A stretch of DNA of 64,000 bases from Bdellovibrio bacteriovorus. Lineage in GTDB: Bacteria; Bdellovibrionota; Bdellovibrionia; Bdellovibrionales; Bdellovibrionaceae. This document shows, one piece after another, positions 17,450-26,804 of the stretch. Within the stretch, counting starts at the first letter, position 1. Each line of letters opens with the position of its first letter. Both the position numbers and the translations under genes were made by a program. The notes beneath the pieces are model-generated. The model worked only from the letters and a program-made list of their open reading frames with translations, was not told where the DNA came from and did no database searches. Where the stretch lies: the NCBI RefSeq assembly GCF_025558485.1, contig NZ_CP102930.1:62001-126000 (forward strand). The letters are read 5' to 3'.

Positions 17450-19054
17450 ATGGCAACTGATGTAAAACTGCCCGAACTTGGTGAAGGTGTTACTGAAGGT
17501 GAATTGGTAAAATGGTTGGTGAAACCCGGTGATTCTGTAAAAGCCGATCAGGCGATCGCAGAGGTTTTGACTGACAAGGCAACGGTTGAAGTTCCATCTC
17601 CTGTTGCTGGCGTGGTGAAAGATTTGAAATTTAAAGCAGGCGACGTAGTTAAAGTCGGTTCCACCATGATCACTCTTGACGGTGCGGGAGCGGCGGCAAA
17701 ACCAGCGGCTCCAGCTCCTGCGGCTTCCAAACCAGCTGCTCCGGCAGCCGGTGGTGGTAAATCTCAAGAGGTTAAACTTCCTGAATTGGGTGAAGGCGTT
17801 ACTGAAGGCGAACTTGTTAAGTGGTTGGTAAAACCAGGCGACTCTGTCAAAGCAGACCAGGCGATTGCTGAAGTCCTGACTGACAAAGCCACTGTGGAAG
17901 TTCCTACTCCGGCAGCGGGTGTTGTAAAAGATCTTAAATTCAAAGCAGGTGAAGTTGTTAAAGTCGGCTCCACCATGATCATCCTGGAAGGTGCAGGCGG
18001 CGCAGCTTCCGCTCCGGCTCCGGCAGCTTCAAGTGCTGGTTCAGTGCAGTCTGCGCCTGCACACTCCGCGGCTTCCGCCGCCAAAGCAGCTCCGGCGGCA
18101 ACAGCGTCCACTTCTGCAGGCATCTTCCCGCCTGTGGCTGATTCCAAAGTATTGGCGACTCCGGCAACTCGTCGTCTGGCTCGTGAAATGGGTGTTGATA
18201 TCAACTCTCTTTCCGGTACAGGTCTGGCAGGTCGCGTGACTCGTGAAGATGTGATGTCTTCCGGTGGTGCTGGTTCAGCTTCGGCGAAGCCTCAGCACTC
18301 CGTGGCTTCCGCCACCATTCCTAAACCAGCTTACCAAGGCCCGGCAGGTGCTGCGGAAGAGCGCGTTCCATTGATCGGCATCCGTAAGAAGATCGCTGAG
18401 AACATGCAGCGTTCTAAGCACGTGATCCCTCACTTCACCATCATGGATGAAGCGAAAGTGGATGCGATGGTTGCTCTTCGCGAAGGCCTGAAAGAACACG
18501 CAGAGAAAAACGGCACGAAGATCACTTACCTTCCAATCGTGATGAAGGCTTTGATCGCGACGATCCGCGAATTCCCGATGTTCAACGCGTCCATCGACGA
18601 TGCGGCTGGCGAAATCGTTTACAAAAAATACTTCAACCTGGGCTTCGCAGCGGACACTCCAAACGGACTTGTTGTTCCTGTGATCAAAAACGCGGACCAG
18701 AAATCCATTCTGGAAATCTCCAAAGAAATTCTGGATCTTTCCAAGCGTGCTCGTGACGGGAAGTTGAAACCGGACGAAATGAAAGGTGCGACTATCACTG
18801 TGACGAACATCGGTTCTATCGGTGGCACTTACGCGACTCCGGTGATCAATCACCCTGAAGTGGCGATCCTGGGCATGTACAAGATCGATGAAAAAATCGT
18901 TCTGAAAAACGGTCAGGTTTCTGCAATCAAAGTTATGAACTACACAATGACTGCCGATCACCGTTTGATCGACGGCGCTGTTGCTGCAAGATTCCTTGCT
19001 GCCTTCATCGGCCGCATCGAAAACCCAGGCAAACTTTTGGTGGAGCTAGTTTAA
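17450..19054 (+). CDS. 2-oxo acid dehydrogenase E2 (dihydrolipoamide acyltransferase) with two lipoyl domains
   Basis: 534 residues from the ATG at 17450 after AAGGAAAGG. Two nearly identical lipoyl domains (about 1-78 and 105-185) each carry EVLTDKATVEVP with the lipoylated Lys. Ala/Pro-rich linkers follow; then a peripheral subunit-binding domain (VLATPATRRLAREMG, about 233-268) and the catalytic domain (about 310-534) with the DHRLIDG motif near the C-terminus. It transfers acyl groups from lipoamide to CoA. E3 follows, but no E1 gene is seen in this window, so E1 lies elsewhere. Substrate (pyruvate or branched-chain) cannot be settled from sequence. LipB at 33502 would supply its octanoyl group. 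Confidence 0.95.
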   Translation: MATDVKLPELGEGVTEGELVKWLVKPGDSVKADQAIAEVLTDKATVEVPSPVAGVVKDLKFKAGDVVKVGSTMITLDGAGAAAKPAAPAPAASKPAAPAAGGGKSQEVKLPELGEGVTEGELVKWLVKPGDSVKADQAIAEVLTDKATVEVPTPAAGVVKDLKFKAGEVVKVGSTMIILEGAGGAASAPAPAASSAGSVQSAPAHSAASAAKAAPAATASTSAGIFPPVADSKVLATPATRRLAREMGVDINSLSGTGLAGRVTREDVMSSGGAGSASAKPQHSVASATIPKPAYQGPAGAAEERVPLIGIRKKIAENMQRSKHVIPHFTIMDEAKVDAMVALREGLKEHAEKNGTKITYLPIVMKALIATIREFPMFNASIDDAAGEIVYKKYFNLGFAADTPNGLVVPVIKNADQKSILEISKEILDLSKRARDGKLKPDEMKGATITVTNIGSIGGTYATPVINHPEVAILGMYKIDEKIVLKNGQVSAIKVMNYTMTADHRLIDGAVAARFLAAFIGRIENPGKLLVELV

Positions 19055-19118
19055 TCGGCCCCACCGAGGAGGCTGAAACACCAGCCGGTGTTTCAGCTGG
19101 ACTAAATTTGGAGATTAT

Positions 19119-20539
19119 ATGCAAAATTTTGACGTAGTAGTTATTGGTGCGGGTCCCGGCGGTTATGTGGCTGCGATCCGTTCTGCACAACTTGGTTTTA
19201 AAACAGCAGTTATCGAACGTGAATTCCTGGGTGGCGTGTGCTTGAACGTGGGTTGTATCCCGTCCAAAGCCATGATCACTGCGACTCACCTTTTGCACAA
19301 AGCTCAGCACAATTTCAAAGAAATGGGCTTGAACATCAAAGGTGGCATCGACGTGGACATGAAACAGCTTGTGAAATGGAAACAATCCGTTTCTGACAAG
19401 ATGTCCGGCGGCGTGAATCAGCTTCTTAAAGGCTATGGCGTTACCATCATCAAAGGTGAGGCTGAATTCAAAACTTCCAAAGAAATCTCTGTGAAGTCTT
19501 CTGCCGGCACTGAAGCCGTGCAGGCGAAATACTTCATCGTGGCGACAGGCTCCCGTCCGATTGAAATCCCTGGTTTCAAATTCGACGAAAAAGACATCTG
19601 TTCTTCCACGGGTGCGTTGGCGTTCGACGCTATCCCTAAGCGCGTAGCGGTTATCGGTGGTGGTTACATCGGTCTTGAAATCTCTTCTTACCTGCGCAAG
19701 CTGGGCACTGAAGTGACTGTGATCGAAGCTCAAGCTTCTTTGCTTGCCGGTGTGGTTGATCCAGACTGTGCGCAGATCGTGACTCGCAAACTGACTAAAG
19801 CCGGCGTAAATGTTCTTTACGGAGCCAAAGCCAAAGGTCAGAAAAAAGTCAAAGACGGTTATGAAGTCACGGTTGAGATCAACGGCAAAGACGAAGTTGT
19901 TAAATGCGACAAGATCCTTGTGACGTGGGCCGTCGTCCAAATGGCGATCAGGCCAACTTGAAAGCGGCAGGCATTGCTGTTGACGAGCGTGGCTTCGTGA
20001 AAGTGGATGCTCAACGCCGCACGAATGTTTCCAACATCTTTGCTATCGGCGATATCTGTGGTCAGCCAATGCTGGCGCACAAGGCCTCCCATGAAGGTGT
20101 CTTGGTTGCGGAAGTGATCGCGGGTCATAACCGTGTTTACGATGCGAAAACAGTTCCAGCAGTGGTCTTCACCGATCCGGAAATCGCAGCAGCCGGCATG
20201 ACTGAAGCTGAAGCAAAAGCCAAAGGCCACACAGACCTTCTGATCAGCAAGTTCCCGTTCGCAGCCAACGGCCGCGCGGTGAGCATGATGGAAACAGATG
20301 GTTTCGTGAAAATGATCGCTGATAAAAAGACCCACGTATTGTTGGGTGTTCACATCGTCGGTCCGGAAGCTTCCAACTTGATCTCTGAAGCTGTTTTAGC
20401 GATCGAAATGGGCGCACGTATCGAAGATCTGGCACTGACCATCCATCCTCACCCAACACTGGGTGAAACGATGATGGAAGCTGCGGAAGCGACTTTGGGT
20501 CACGCGATCCATATCATTCAAAAACCTTTGAAAGCATAA
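19119..20539 (+). pseudogene. lpd: Dihydrolipoamide dehydrogenase (E3) with a one-base frameshift
   Basis: The frame starting at the ATG 19119 gives a normal E3 N-terminus: FAD site VVIGAGPGGYVAAI, redox disulfide GGVCLNVGCIPSK and NAD site VAVIGGGYIGLE. It fails near 19925. The normal text there would be ILVTVGRRPNG; the DNA has lost one G (ACG-TGG in place of ACG-GTG-GG). The +1 frame then carries the rest, with the FAD site IFAIGDICGQ and catalytic His-Glu HPHPTLGETMMEAAE, to 20539. Apart from that one base the gene looks intact, so this is either a real mutation or a sequence error. If real, the cell needs another E3. It follows the E2 gene in one operon. Confidence 0.9.
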
Positions 20540-20550
20540 GCTTTCGCAAA

Positions 20551-20579
20551 AAGGCCGGCTGCAAAGTCGGCCTTTTTTT
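20551..20579 (+). terminator. Terminator of the E2-E3 operon
   Basis: Stem AAGGCCG / CGGCCTT with loop GCTGCAAAGT, followed by seven T residues. Confidence 0.9.
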
Positions 20580-20733
20580 ATTTCTCCACTCCACCCATCT
20601 GTATCAAAAAGCCGACAGTCATGAGCTTTTTTCCCAAGCAAACATTACGAGCCTTACAAATCCGTAAGCAAGTTTAAAACTGCTCCCATCCTGCCCCTAT
20701 TCCGGTAGAACATCCTTAAATACGGATTAGATT

Positions 20734-21381
20734 ATGGAAATGGAACTGGCATTAAATTCACTGACAGCAACTTATCGCTCTAACTTGGAAGAACTCGGCT
20801 GCCTTCTGAAGACGCTCGGGCATGAAGTCCGCCCCTATACACACACTCACCTGCCGCATTTTCACCAACTTTCAACAAGCAAACAATCCGCCGTCAGTGC
20901 GGCTCTGGAAGCCTATATCGGTGCCTTAAAAGCCGAATGCCAGCTTGGTGGCGACTTCAATCACGAACGCTTCGTTCTTCAGTTCCTGTTCCGCATGGGT
21001 ATTGTCCCTTCAGAAGATTTGAACGACACCATCCATCGTGAAAAGTACATTCAGATCTATAACTCGGACCAGTTGCAGATCTTCCGCAGCTTAAGCTGTT
21101 ATGACCGCTGCTCGTTCACCCTGGAACAACTGACAACACACCCGTGGTTTGACCTGTGGGAGCGTGATAGTTTGTTCTACTACGCCCTCTTTGGCCTGGC
21201 TTCAACGGCCTTGAAGGTGGTGAAATTCACAAAACTTCGTCTGAATTTTCCGTTCCATCGCGTGACGGAAATGAATTCTGCCAATAATTTTTCTTTTGAT
21301 TATCGCATCAAATCGCTAAGTGCACTGACCCGGCAAGGCAAGCTGCAAGCGGCTTTGCTGATCGAAGACTGGAAATTTTAG
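20734..21381 (+). CDS. Cytoplasmic protein of unknown function
   Basis: 215 residues. No signal peptide or membrane segment. Mostly helical, with a His-rich stretch (THTHLPHFHQLS, about residues 36-48), a Cys pair (SLSCYDRCSF, about 115-124) and an aromatic core (HPWFDLWERDSLFYYALFG). The ribosome site is weak. No family recognised. It stands alone between the E2-E3 terminator and the small exported protein at 21478. Confidence 0.7.
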   Translation: MEMELALNSLTATYRSNLEELGCLLKTLGHEVRPYTHTHLPHFHQLSTSKQSAVSAALEAYIGALKAECQLGGDFNHERFVLQFLFRMGIVPSEDLNDTIHREKYIQIYNSDQLQIFRSLSCYDRCSFTLEQLTTHPWFDLWERDSLFYYALFGLASTALKVVKFTKLRLNFPFHRVTEMNSANNFSFDYRIKSLSALTRQGKLQAALLIEDWKF

Positions 21382-21477
21382 CCAATCTGACACCAAAAAC
21401 AGCGGCATCAATCCTGCATATTGATGGGTGACATTAATTTTTGAAGTCAAAATGACACTTTTTTCGGGGGAAAACCT

Positions 21478-21909
21478 ATGAAGAACCTTTTCTTTGCTCT
21501 TCTTTTAACAGTCGGCTTTGCGACCGTGGCTCAGGCCGATGTTTTTGAAAGCCAACAAGATCCAGAAACTTCCTATATCCGTCCGGGACCGCGCCCTGCC
21601 CCTTACCCAGGCAATCCACGTCCGGACCCATATCCGGCTCCAAACCCACGTCCAAATCCACCGCCAGCTCCCTACCCAAATCCATACCCTCCGGGTGGCA
21701 ATGCTCGTTATGAATATGTGAACTGTGAATCCTGGAACTATAACTATCAAGAGTGCTATATCGGCGCTTATGGTGTTCGTTCCATCCGTATTTACAATGT
21801 GTTCTCTTACGATGCGTGCTTGTACAACCAAACTTTCGGATTCTACAACGATCGTATTTGGGTGAACCGTGGTTGCCGTGCAACATTTGAAGTTCTGCGC
21901 GTTTACTAA
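21478..21909 (+). CDS. Exported proline-rich protein with a DUF3011-like domain
   Basis: 143 residues, ATG after GGGGGA. Signal peptide ends at about residue 20 (AQADV). Residues 33-72 are a Pro-rich linker with repeated P-x-P-x-P and NPRP units. Residues 78-143 carry a small beta domain with four Cys and the pattern C-E-S-W-N-Y-N-Y-Q-E-C, then SYDACLYNQTFGFY and IWVNRGCRATFEV, which fits DUF3011. Likely an envelope or extracellular adhesive or binding protein; function unknown. Confidence 0.85.
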   Translation: MKNLFFALLLTVGFATVAQADVFESQQDPETSYIRPGPRPAPYPGNPRPDPYPAPNPRPNPPPAPYPNPYPPGGNARYEYVNCESWNYNYQECYIGAYGVRSIRIYNVFSYDACLYNQTFGFYNDRIWVNRGCRATFEVLRVY

Positions 21910-21934
21910 TTAAGATCCTCAAAGCTCGACGATA

Positions 21935-21971
21935 AAAAAGCCCCGCCACAAATTGTGCAGGGCTTTTTTTT
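21935..21971. terminator. Terminator, usable from both sides
   Basis: AAAAAAGCCC on the left and GGGCTTTTTT on the right frame an imperfect stem (CGCCACAA / TTGTGCA inner part), with A- and T-runs at both ends, between convergent genes. Confidence 0.75.
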
Positions 21972-21982
21972 ATCAGAATACT

Positions 21983-22717
21983 TTATCTAACTCTTATCCA
22001 GGTTTTTTTCGCATTTAAATCCCACAGGCGTTTCTGCAAGGGCCTCTTGCTGGATTCTGATGTGCTATCTGCAAAAAACACCTTGGGCGTGGTCGGGCCA
22101 TTCAGAATAGCGCTGACATCGGCAAAAATTGCAAAGCCACTCTGCCCCGGCTGCACTCCACTGTAAAGACCACCATAGCCTGTGATACCGTTGGAATTAA
22201 ACCCTGTGAAAAGATTGGCAATAATACCGGCACTGACCGCATCTGTTCCCAAGGCATAGCCCAGAACCACCTTCGACGCTGCCAAATCCACATTCAAATA
22301 CAGTTTGGAAATACGACTGTCGCTAAGTGGAATGGAATACCAGTTGTCTGTTTTAGTCCCCATAACCGGGAAGAAAGTTCCATTCGGCAACCCCCGCTCT
22401 GCCTTCAAGGAAGGGATCTGTGTTACCCGCGTGAAGTTCACCAGTAAATCCACATCCGTCATTCCCGGAGCCACAGAATTTACTTGTAACACACCCAAAA
22501 TCTCCAGCGGACTGTCCGGATTATAAATAGGCAGTTGTACATTCATAATTTGAATGGAATTGGAATCCAGATGCGTCTTTAAGCCGACGAACAGATTTCC
22601 CTGCTGGGTTTGCGTGGTCAGCTCTGCACCCCTGATCACACTTTCCTGGGAACAGGCGGCCAAACTTATAACAGCAGTCAGGGCCAAACATAGATGCTTA
22701 AACGGGGCTGCAATCAT
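21983..22717 (-). CDS. Lipoprotein of unknown function
   Basis: 244 residues, ATG after AAGGAGA. Lipobox LAAC (Cys22). The mature part is beta-rich with alternating hydrophobic strands (TDVDLLVNFTRVTQIPSL, ISKLYLNVDLAASKVVLGY), Gly-rich turns near 175-195 and a basic C-terminus. No family recognised. It is divergent from the beta-propeller-like gene at 22875. Confidence 0.8.
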   Translation of the reverse strand: MIAAPFKHLCLALTAVISLAACSQESVIRGAELTTQTQQGNLFVGLKTHLDSNSIQIMNVQLPIYNPDSPLEILGVLQVNSVAPGMTDVDLLVNFTRVTQIPSLKAERGLPNGTFFPVMGTKTDNWYSIPLSDSRISKLYLNVDLAASKVVLGYALGTDAVSAGIIANLFTGFNSNGITGYGGLYSGVQPGQSGFAIFADVSAILNGPTTPKVFFADSTSESSKRPLQKRLWDLNAKKTWIRVR

Positions 22718-22874
22718 CGCGAGTCTCCTTGTTGTTGCAATTGCGCATTCAGTTTCGGCAGGACTGGACTAGACTTAAGCCCCAACGGCAGAATCTTTAC
22801 AAAAAGGAAACAGAGTCAGAATGTGGTTTTATGAAACCCTGTCTCAGGATAAGACTGCACCTCGGGGGGATTTA

Positions 22875-23663
22875 ATGAAAACACTGAGCATCTTCGCCAT
22901 GTTGGCTCTGTTATCCACATATTCTTTTGCAGCCGAACTAAAAACGCTGCCCGAGGTTGACGGAAATCTTTCGGGCATCACCTACAGCCCCGATAGCGAC
23001 TCTTACTTTTTGATTCAAAATAATTCAGGGAATGTCTTTGAATACAAAGCGGACTTCACCAGGCCCTTGCGGGTGATTCATTTGCAAAATCTGATTGATG
23101 ATGACACCGAAGACATTGCTTATCTGGGAAACAACGAATTTGCCCTAAGCACAGAATCCAACCAGGTGTTGATCCTAAAAATCCTGCCGGGCCAAACCAG
23201 CATTGATGCCCGAGAGTCCCGCGCCGAGGTTCAGCTGATGCAGCTTCCCCGTCCCGGGAAAAGCAACAAGGGACTGGAAGGGGTTTGTTATTCTAAAAAA
23301 CAAAATCTTCTTTTCGCGGTTCAGGAAAAAAAGCCCAAGCGTATTTTCCAATGGCCCCGCCCGGCAACAATGGAAGATATCACAAGCCCTGATCGTCTGC
23401 GCCTGCGCGAACCTTATGATGCCGACGCCCTGCTAAAACATGTGATGAGCGATCTGTCGGCCTGTCATTATGATGATGCCAAAGACGAGCTGGTTCTGCT
23501 AAGCCACGAATCTTCCCGTGTGATGCGGGTGAATTTACAAGGTCAGGCTGTTAGCACTTTGGATCTTCCTAAAGAAGCTCCTCAGTATGAAGGGCTGACC
23601 TTTGGAAAAAATGGGGAAATGGTGCTCGTCAGTGAGCCCAATATTGTGGTGATTATAAAATAA
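22875..23663 (+). CDS. Exported SdiA-regulated-type beta-propeller protein
   Basis: 262 residues from the ATG at 22875, chosen because GGGGGA lies just upstream and a signal peptide (ending SFAAE) begins there; an upstream in-frame ATG exists at 22821. Repeating strands such as LSGITYSPDSDSYFLI, EDIAYLGNNEFALS, LEGVCYSKKQNLLFAV and YEGLTFGKNGEMVLVSEPN fit the SdiA-regulated/phytase-like propeller family. Role in the envelope unknown; binding of a ligand or metal is inferred from the fold. Its stop directly abuts the stop of the convergent phosphatase. Confidence 0.8.
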   Translation: MKTLSIFAMLALLSTYSFAAELKTLPEVDGNLSGITYSPDSDSYFLIQNNSGNVFEYKADFTRPLRVIHLQNLIDDDTEDIAYLGNNEFALSTESNQVLILKILPGQTSIDARESRAEVQLMQLPRPGKSNKGLEGVCYSKKQNLLFAVQEKKPKRIFQWPRPATMEDITSPDRLRLREPYDADALLKHVMSDLSACHYDDAKDELVLLSHESSRVMRVNLQGQAVSTLDLPKEAPQYEGLTFGKNGEMVLVSEPNIVVIIK

Positions 23664-24413
23664 CTATTCCAGATATTTATCCTGAAGAGCTTTTAAGCGT
23701 TCCGGAGTCAGATTAAACTCTGCCGCGAAATAACGATCCATACTGCCATAGCGCTGGTGAATTTCGTGAAAAGCCGCATTCAGGAACTGCTCTCTGACGG
23801 ACATCAGATAGTGCAGGGTCTCAAGGCTCTTACTGGACAGTTTTTTCTCGTTCTGGTTCAGAATCAACTCCCGGAAAGGCTGCAAGGTCTGCTCGGTGCG
23901 CAGATAGTCCTCGATAACCGTTTCTTTTTTAACTCCCAATGACATCAGCATCAAAGCCGAACCAACACCCGTGCGATCTTTCCCGACAGCGCAGTGCTGA
24001 ACCAGAGCGCCACTTTGAGCAGGCTCCACCCGTTCAAAAAGACGTTTGTAGGCCTTGTTGGAAAACGGCAACTGCTGATACAGGCTTTCCATAAAATTGC
24101 TGGGAATGGCACGCAGTGATTCCTCTGCATAGAAATCATGGCCTGCCACATTCACCGCGTGAGAATCCGGATTAGCCGGGCAGCATTCATACTGCGCCCC
24201 TTTCCAAATCACATCTTTATCATGTTCGGATTCTTTGACGTCGCGGTAATCATGAATTTGCGTGATCGAAAGTTCTTCCAACTGCACGCAGTCTTCGGCT
24301 GTCAGTCGAGACAGGGAGCCCGAGCGATACAAACGATTCTTTTTCACACGACGCCCATCCGCCGCTAGGTATCCACCCATGTCCCTAAAGTTGATTCCGC
24401 CCTGCAATTTCAT
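23664..24413 (-). CDS. Tyrosine phosphatase (Y_phosphatase3 type)
   Basis: 249 residues, ATG after AAGGAG. The N-terminus FRDMGGYLAADGRRVKKNRLYRSG is replaced here by short form: FRDMGG, then RLYRSGSLSRLT are visible as in this family. The phosphate loop is HCAVGKDRTGVGSAL with the catalytic Cys at about residue 141 and the Arg seven later in the Cys-x5-Arg pattern. The Asp in HDYRDVKESE may be the general acid. No signal peptide, so cytoplasmic. The target (protein tyrosine or phosphoinositide) is not known. Confidence 0.92.
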   Translation of the reverse strand: MKLQGGINFRDMGGYLAADGRRVKKNRLYRSGSLSRLTAEDCVQLEELSITQIHDYRDVKESEHDKDVIWKGAQYECCPANPDSHAVNVAGHDFYAEESLRAIPSNFMESLYQQLPFSNKAYKRLFERVEPAQSGALVQHCAVGKDRTGVGSALMLMSLGVKKETVIEDYLRTEQTLQPFRELILNQNEKKLSSKSLETLHYLMSVREQFLNAAFHEIHQRYGSMDRYFAAEFNLTPERLKALQDKYLE

Positions 24414-24542
24414 TCCGGCTCCTTCCGTAAAAGATCATCATAACACGAAGCGCGTTTATTTCATTTTCATTTAGGGCCTTAGCCCGGAGCTTTAATGAAA
24501 ACTTGTTGAATTGATGCCTCAAAAATGGAAATTTTCCCGTCC

Positions 24543-25691
24543 ATGAAAGCTTCTCTCGCATTTATTCTGACTCTGGCCCTAAGTTCTTCTGCTCTTGCAG
24601 CTTGGGATCTAAACGACGTGTCCTATCTGATGCCACTTCCCACTCGTGTAGGCGGCGACAATCTTATGGGCATCACGACAGCGGGACGAGGCGGGCCTCT
24701 GCTAAATCCGGCCTTCATGGGAACCATACCACCACTGACTCCGGTGATGAATGAAAATGATGTGGCTGCGTCCTTGCGTGTGATTGCTGTGCGCGTGGAC
24801 CCGTGCTTCCCGCTTCCGACTCCGCAGTCCTGCCAAAAACAAATTCGTCTGGTGTGGCAGCCGATTGAGCCGGGCTTCCGTGGGCGCGTGCAAACAGTCG
24901 ATGCGGCTTTGCATAGCTTCTATGTTTTGGAAGATCAGGAATTCAGCTCTTTACTGACAGATCTGGAAAGCTGGAAAAAGAATCATCAAATTCAAACCTC
25001 CGGTCTGCCATTGCAGATCCATCCGGCATGGGCCCAACAGGCGGATAAAAGCCCGGCGCTGCTGGCCTTTAATGAGATCGTGAAAAAGTATGCCGGCCTT
25101 GCCAATCTTTCCCGTGTCACTGTGATGGTGGTGCGTGGGGCAGGCGATATGTGGTCCTTCTCGGGTTTTGAGGTTCGTAACGGGCAGTTGAAGCTGATAA
25201 AGATCCCGCGTTTGGATCGCAGTGCTCAGGCCTTTGTGAATTTTGCGGTGCCCTCAGATCACTTTGAAAGGGGCATGATCTCCCCGGCTGCCAACGGGGA
25301 CGATTCCTTCACCAAAGTGATTGGCAATTCGGATCGCTTGAAAGTCGGTAGTGAGGATGTTTTGCGCAAGGAACTAAAGGCCATTTATCGCATCGAAGAT
25401 CCGCACAGCTTTAACCCTGAAAACATGGACTGCGCCAGTTGCCATGTCGCCCAGCCAGCCCGTGTGTGGCTGGAGCGCAACCGCACGGATCTGGGAATTG
25501 AGATGCTGGCCGGATCTTTTGCCTATAAAAATGCGGGGTACGACCTTCAGAACGTCAGCCCGGATTTGAAAAATACACAAATTATCAGGGCTTTTGGGTA
25601 CTTCATGGAAAACCCGGCAATCAGCCAAAGGGTCATTCATGAGTCCGCTGAGGTGGCAGATGCAATTAATCGCTATCTGAAGGCGCGCTAG
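24543..25691 (+). CDS. Exported c-type heme protein, single CxxCH
   Basis: 382 residues from the ATG at 24543, where a typical signal peptide (MKASLAFILTLALSSSALA) begins; an ATG at 24525 is an alternative. One heme attachment motif CASCH is found at about residue 294, and there are a few other cysteines (CFPLPTPQSCQK). Most of the protein is not a known cytochrome domain. It lies just before the ferric-iron operon, so an electron or iron role is possible but not shown. No recognised family. Confidence 0.75.
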   Translation: MKASLAFILTLALSSSALAAWDLNDVSYLMPLPTRVGGDNLMGITTAGRGGPLLNPAFMGTIPPLTPVMNENDVAASLRVIAVRVDPCFPLPTPQSCQKQIRLVWQPIEPGFRGRVQTVDAALHSFYVLEDQEFSSLLTDLESWKKNHQIQTSGLPLQIHPAWAQQADKSPALLAFNEIVKKYAGLANLSRVTVMVVRGAGDMWSFSGFEVRNGQLKLIKIPRLDRSAQAFVNFAVPSDHFERGMISPAANGDDSFTKVIGNSDRLKVGSEDVLRKELKAIYRIEDPHSFNPENMDCASCHVAQPARVWLERNRTDLGIEMLAGSFAYKNAGYDLQNVSPDLKNTQIIRAFGYFMENPAISQRVIHESAEVADAINRYLKAR

Positions 25692-25812
25692 CACTTTCAT
25701 TTGGTTTTCATCTTCAGTCGTTTATCATTTAGGACAACTTAGCATTCATCAGTTGTGAATGGGCCTTCTTTTGGGGTATCTCCTGCGCCATCAACCAAAA
25801 GGAGTCTTTCCC

Positions 25813-26802
25813 ATGAAAAAGCTTATTGCCGCCGCTATCGTTTCTTTGACGGCTGTTGTCGCTTCTGCAGAAACACTGACAATCTATACAGACCGCCCGA
25901 CTGCACGCGTTCAACCAATCGCCGATCAATTCAAAGCTCAAACTGGTGCTGACGTAGTTATCATTGAAAAAGCTTACGCTGACGTTTTGGCCCAAATCCA
26001 AGCTGAAGGTGAAGCTACACCTGCTGACCTTATCTTCACAAAAGATCTGGTTTTCCTTTCTGACCTGACTCAAAAAGGTTTGTTGCAGCCATTGGCTTCT
26101 GCTTCCGTAAAATCCCGCGTTGCTCCGGCAATGAAAGATCTTAACGACAACTGGATCGGTATCACTTACAGAGCTCGTACTCTGGTATATGCTCCGGACC
26201 GTGTGAATCCTTCTGAGATCTCTGACTACGCTGACCTTGCTGATGCTAAATGGGCGGGCCGCGTGTGCATGAGAACTTCCAAAGGCACTTACAATGTTGC
26301 TTTGATCGCAAGTCTTGTTCACCACAAAGGTGCAACTGCTGCGAAAGACATCATGGCGGGTATCCTGGATAACCTGGCTGTTGACGTTTACCCGAACGAC
26401 ACTGCAATGATGACAGCAATGGCAAACGGTATCTGCGATATCGGTATTGCTAACACTTACTACCTGGCTGGTATGTTGGATCAAAATCCAAACTTCCCAA
26501 TCAAACCACTGTTCGCGAACCAAAACTCGACTGGCGCGCACGTTAACGGTTCTGGTGTTGGTATCGTGAAGTATTCCAAAAAAGCGGCTTTGGCTGAACA
26601 ATTCATCTCTTTGATGCTTCAGGAAAACAACCAGCTTTGGTTGTCTGGCAGCCACATGGAATACCCAGCGGCTTTGGGTGTGACTCCAAACACTTTGATC
26701 AAAGACTGGGGCACTTTCAAAGTTGACCCAACCAACTGGACTGTGATCGGTGAATCTGTTCCAGCTGCAAAAGAAATCATCAAGGAACTTGATTACAAAT
26801 AG
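25813..26802 (+). CDS. Periplasmic ferric-iron-binding protein of an ABC transporter (FbpA-like)
   Basis: 329 residues from the ATG at 25813 after AAAAGGAG. Signal peptide ends SAET. The mature protein starts TLTIYTDRPT, typical of FbpA-like binding proteins, and has the iron-ligand Tyr pair in NTYYLAGM (about residue 220). Further conserved strings are WIGITYRARTLVYAP, KDLVFLSDLTQKGLLQ and NGICDIGIAN. It should carry ferric iron to an inner-membrane ABC transporter; the permease and ATPase genes are not in this window. Codon use is close to highly expressed genes. A TonB-dependent receptor gene follows two bases after the stop. Confidence 0.92.
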   Translation: MKKLIAAAIVSLTAVVASAETLTIYTDRPTARVQPIADQFKAQTGADVVIIEKAYADVLAQIQAEGEATPADLIFTKDLVFLSDLTQKGLLQPLASASVKSRVAPAMKDLNDNWIGITYRARTLVYAPDRVNPSEISDYADLADAKWAGRVCMRTSKGTYNVALIASLVHHKGATAAKDIMAGILDNLAVDVYPNDTAMMTAMANGICDIGIANTYYLAGMLDQNPNFPIKPLFANQNSTGAHVNGSGVGIVKYSKKAALAEQFISLMLQENNQLWLSGSHMEYPAALGVTPNTLIKDWGTFKVDPTNWTVIGESVPAAKEIIKELDYK

Positions 26803-26804
26803 TC

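Noticed and set aside
18275..19940. Long minus-strand open frames opposite the E2 and E3 genes
   Set aside because: The plus strand codes textbook E2 and E3 domains; the His/Phe/Arg-rich reverse products have no domain and no ribosome site.
25729..26655. 308-codon minus-strand frame opposite the ferric-binding protein
   Set aside because: Same effect of strong codon bias in the real gene; no start signal.
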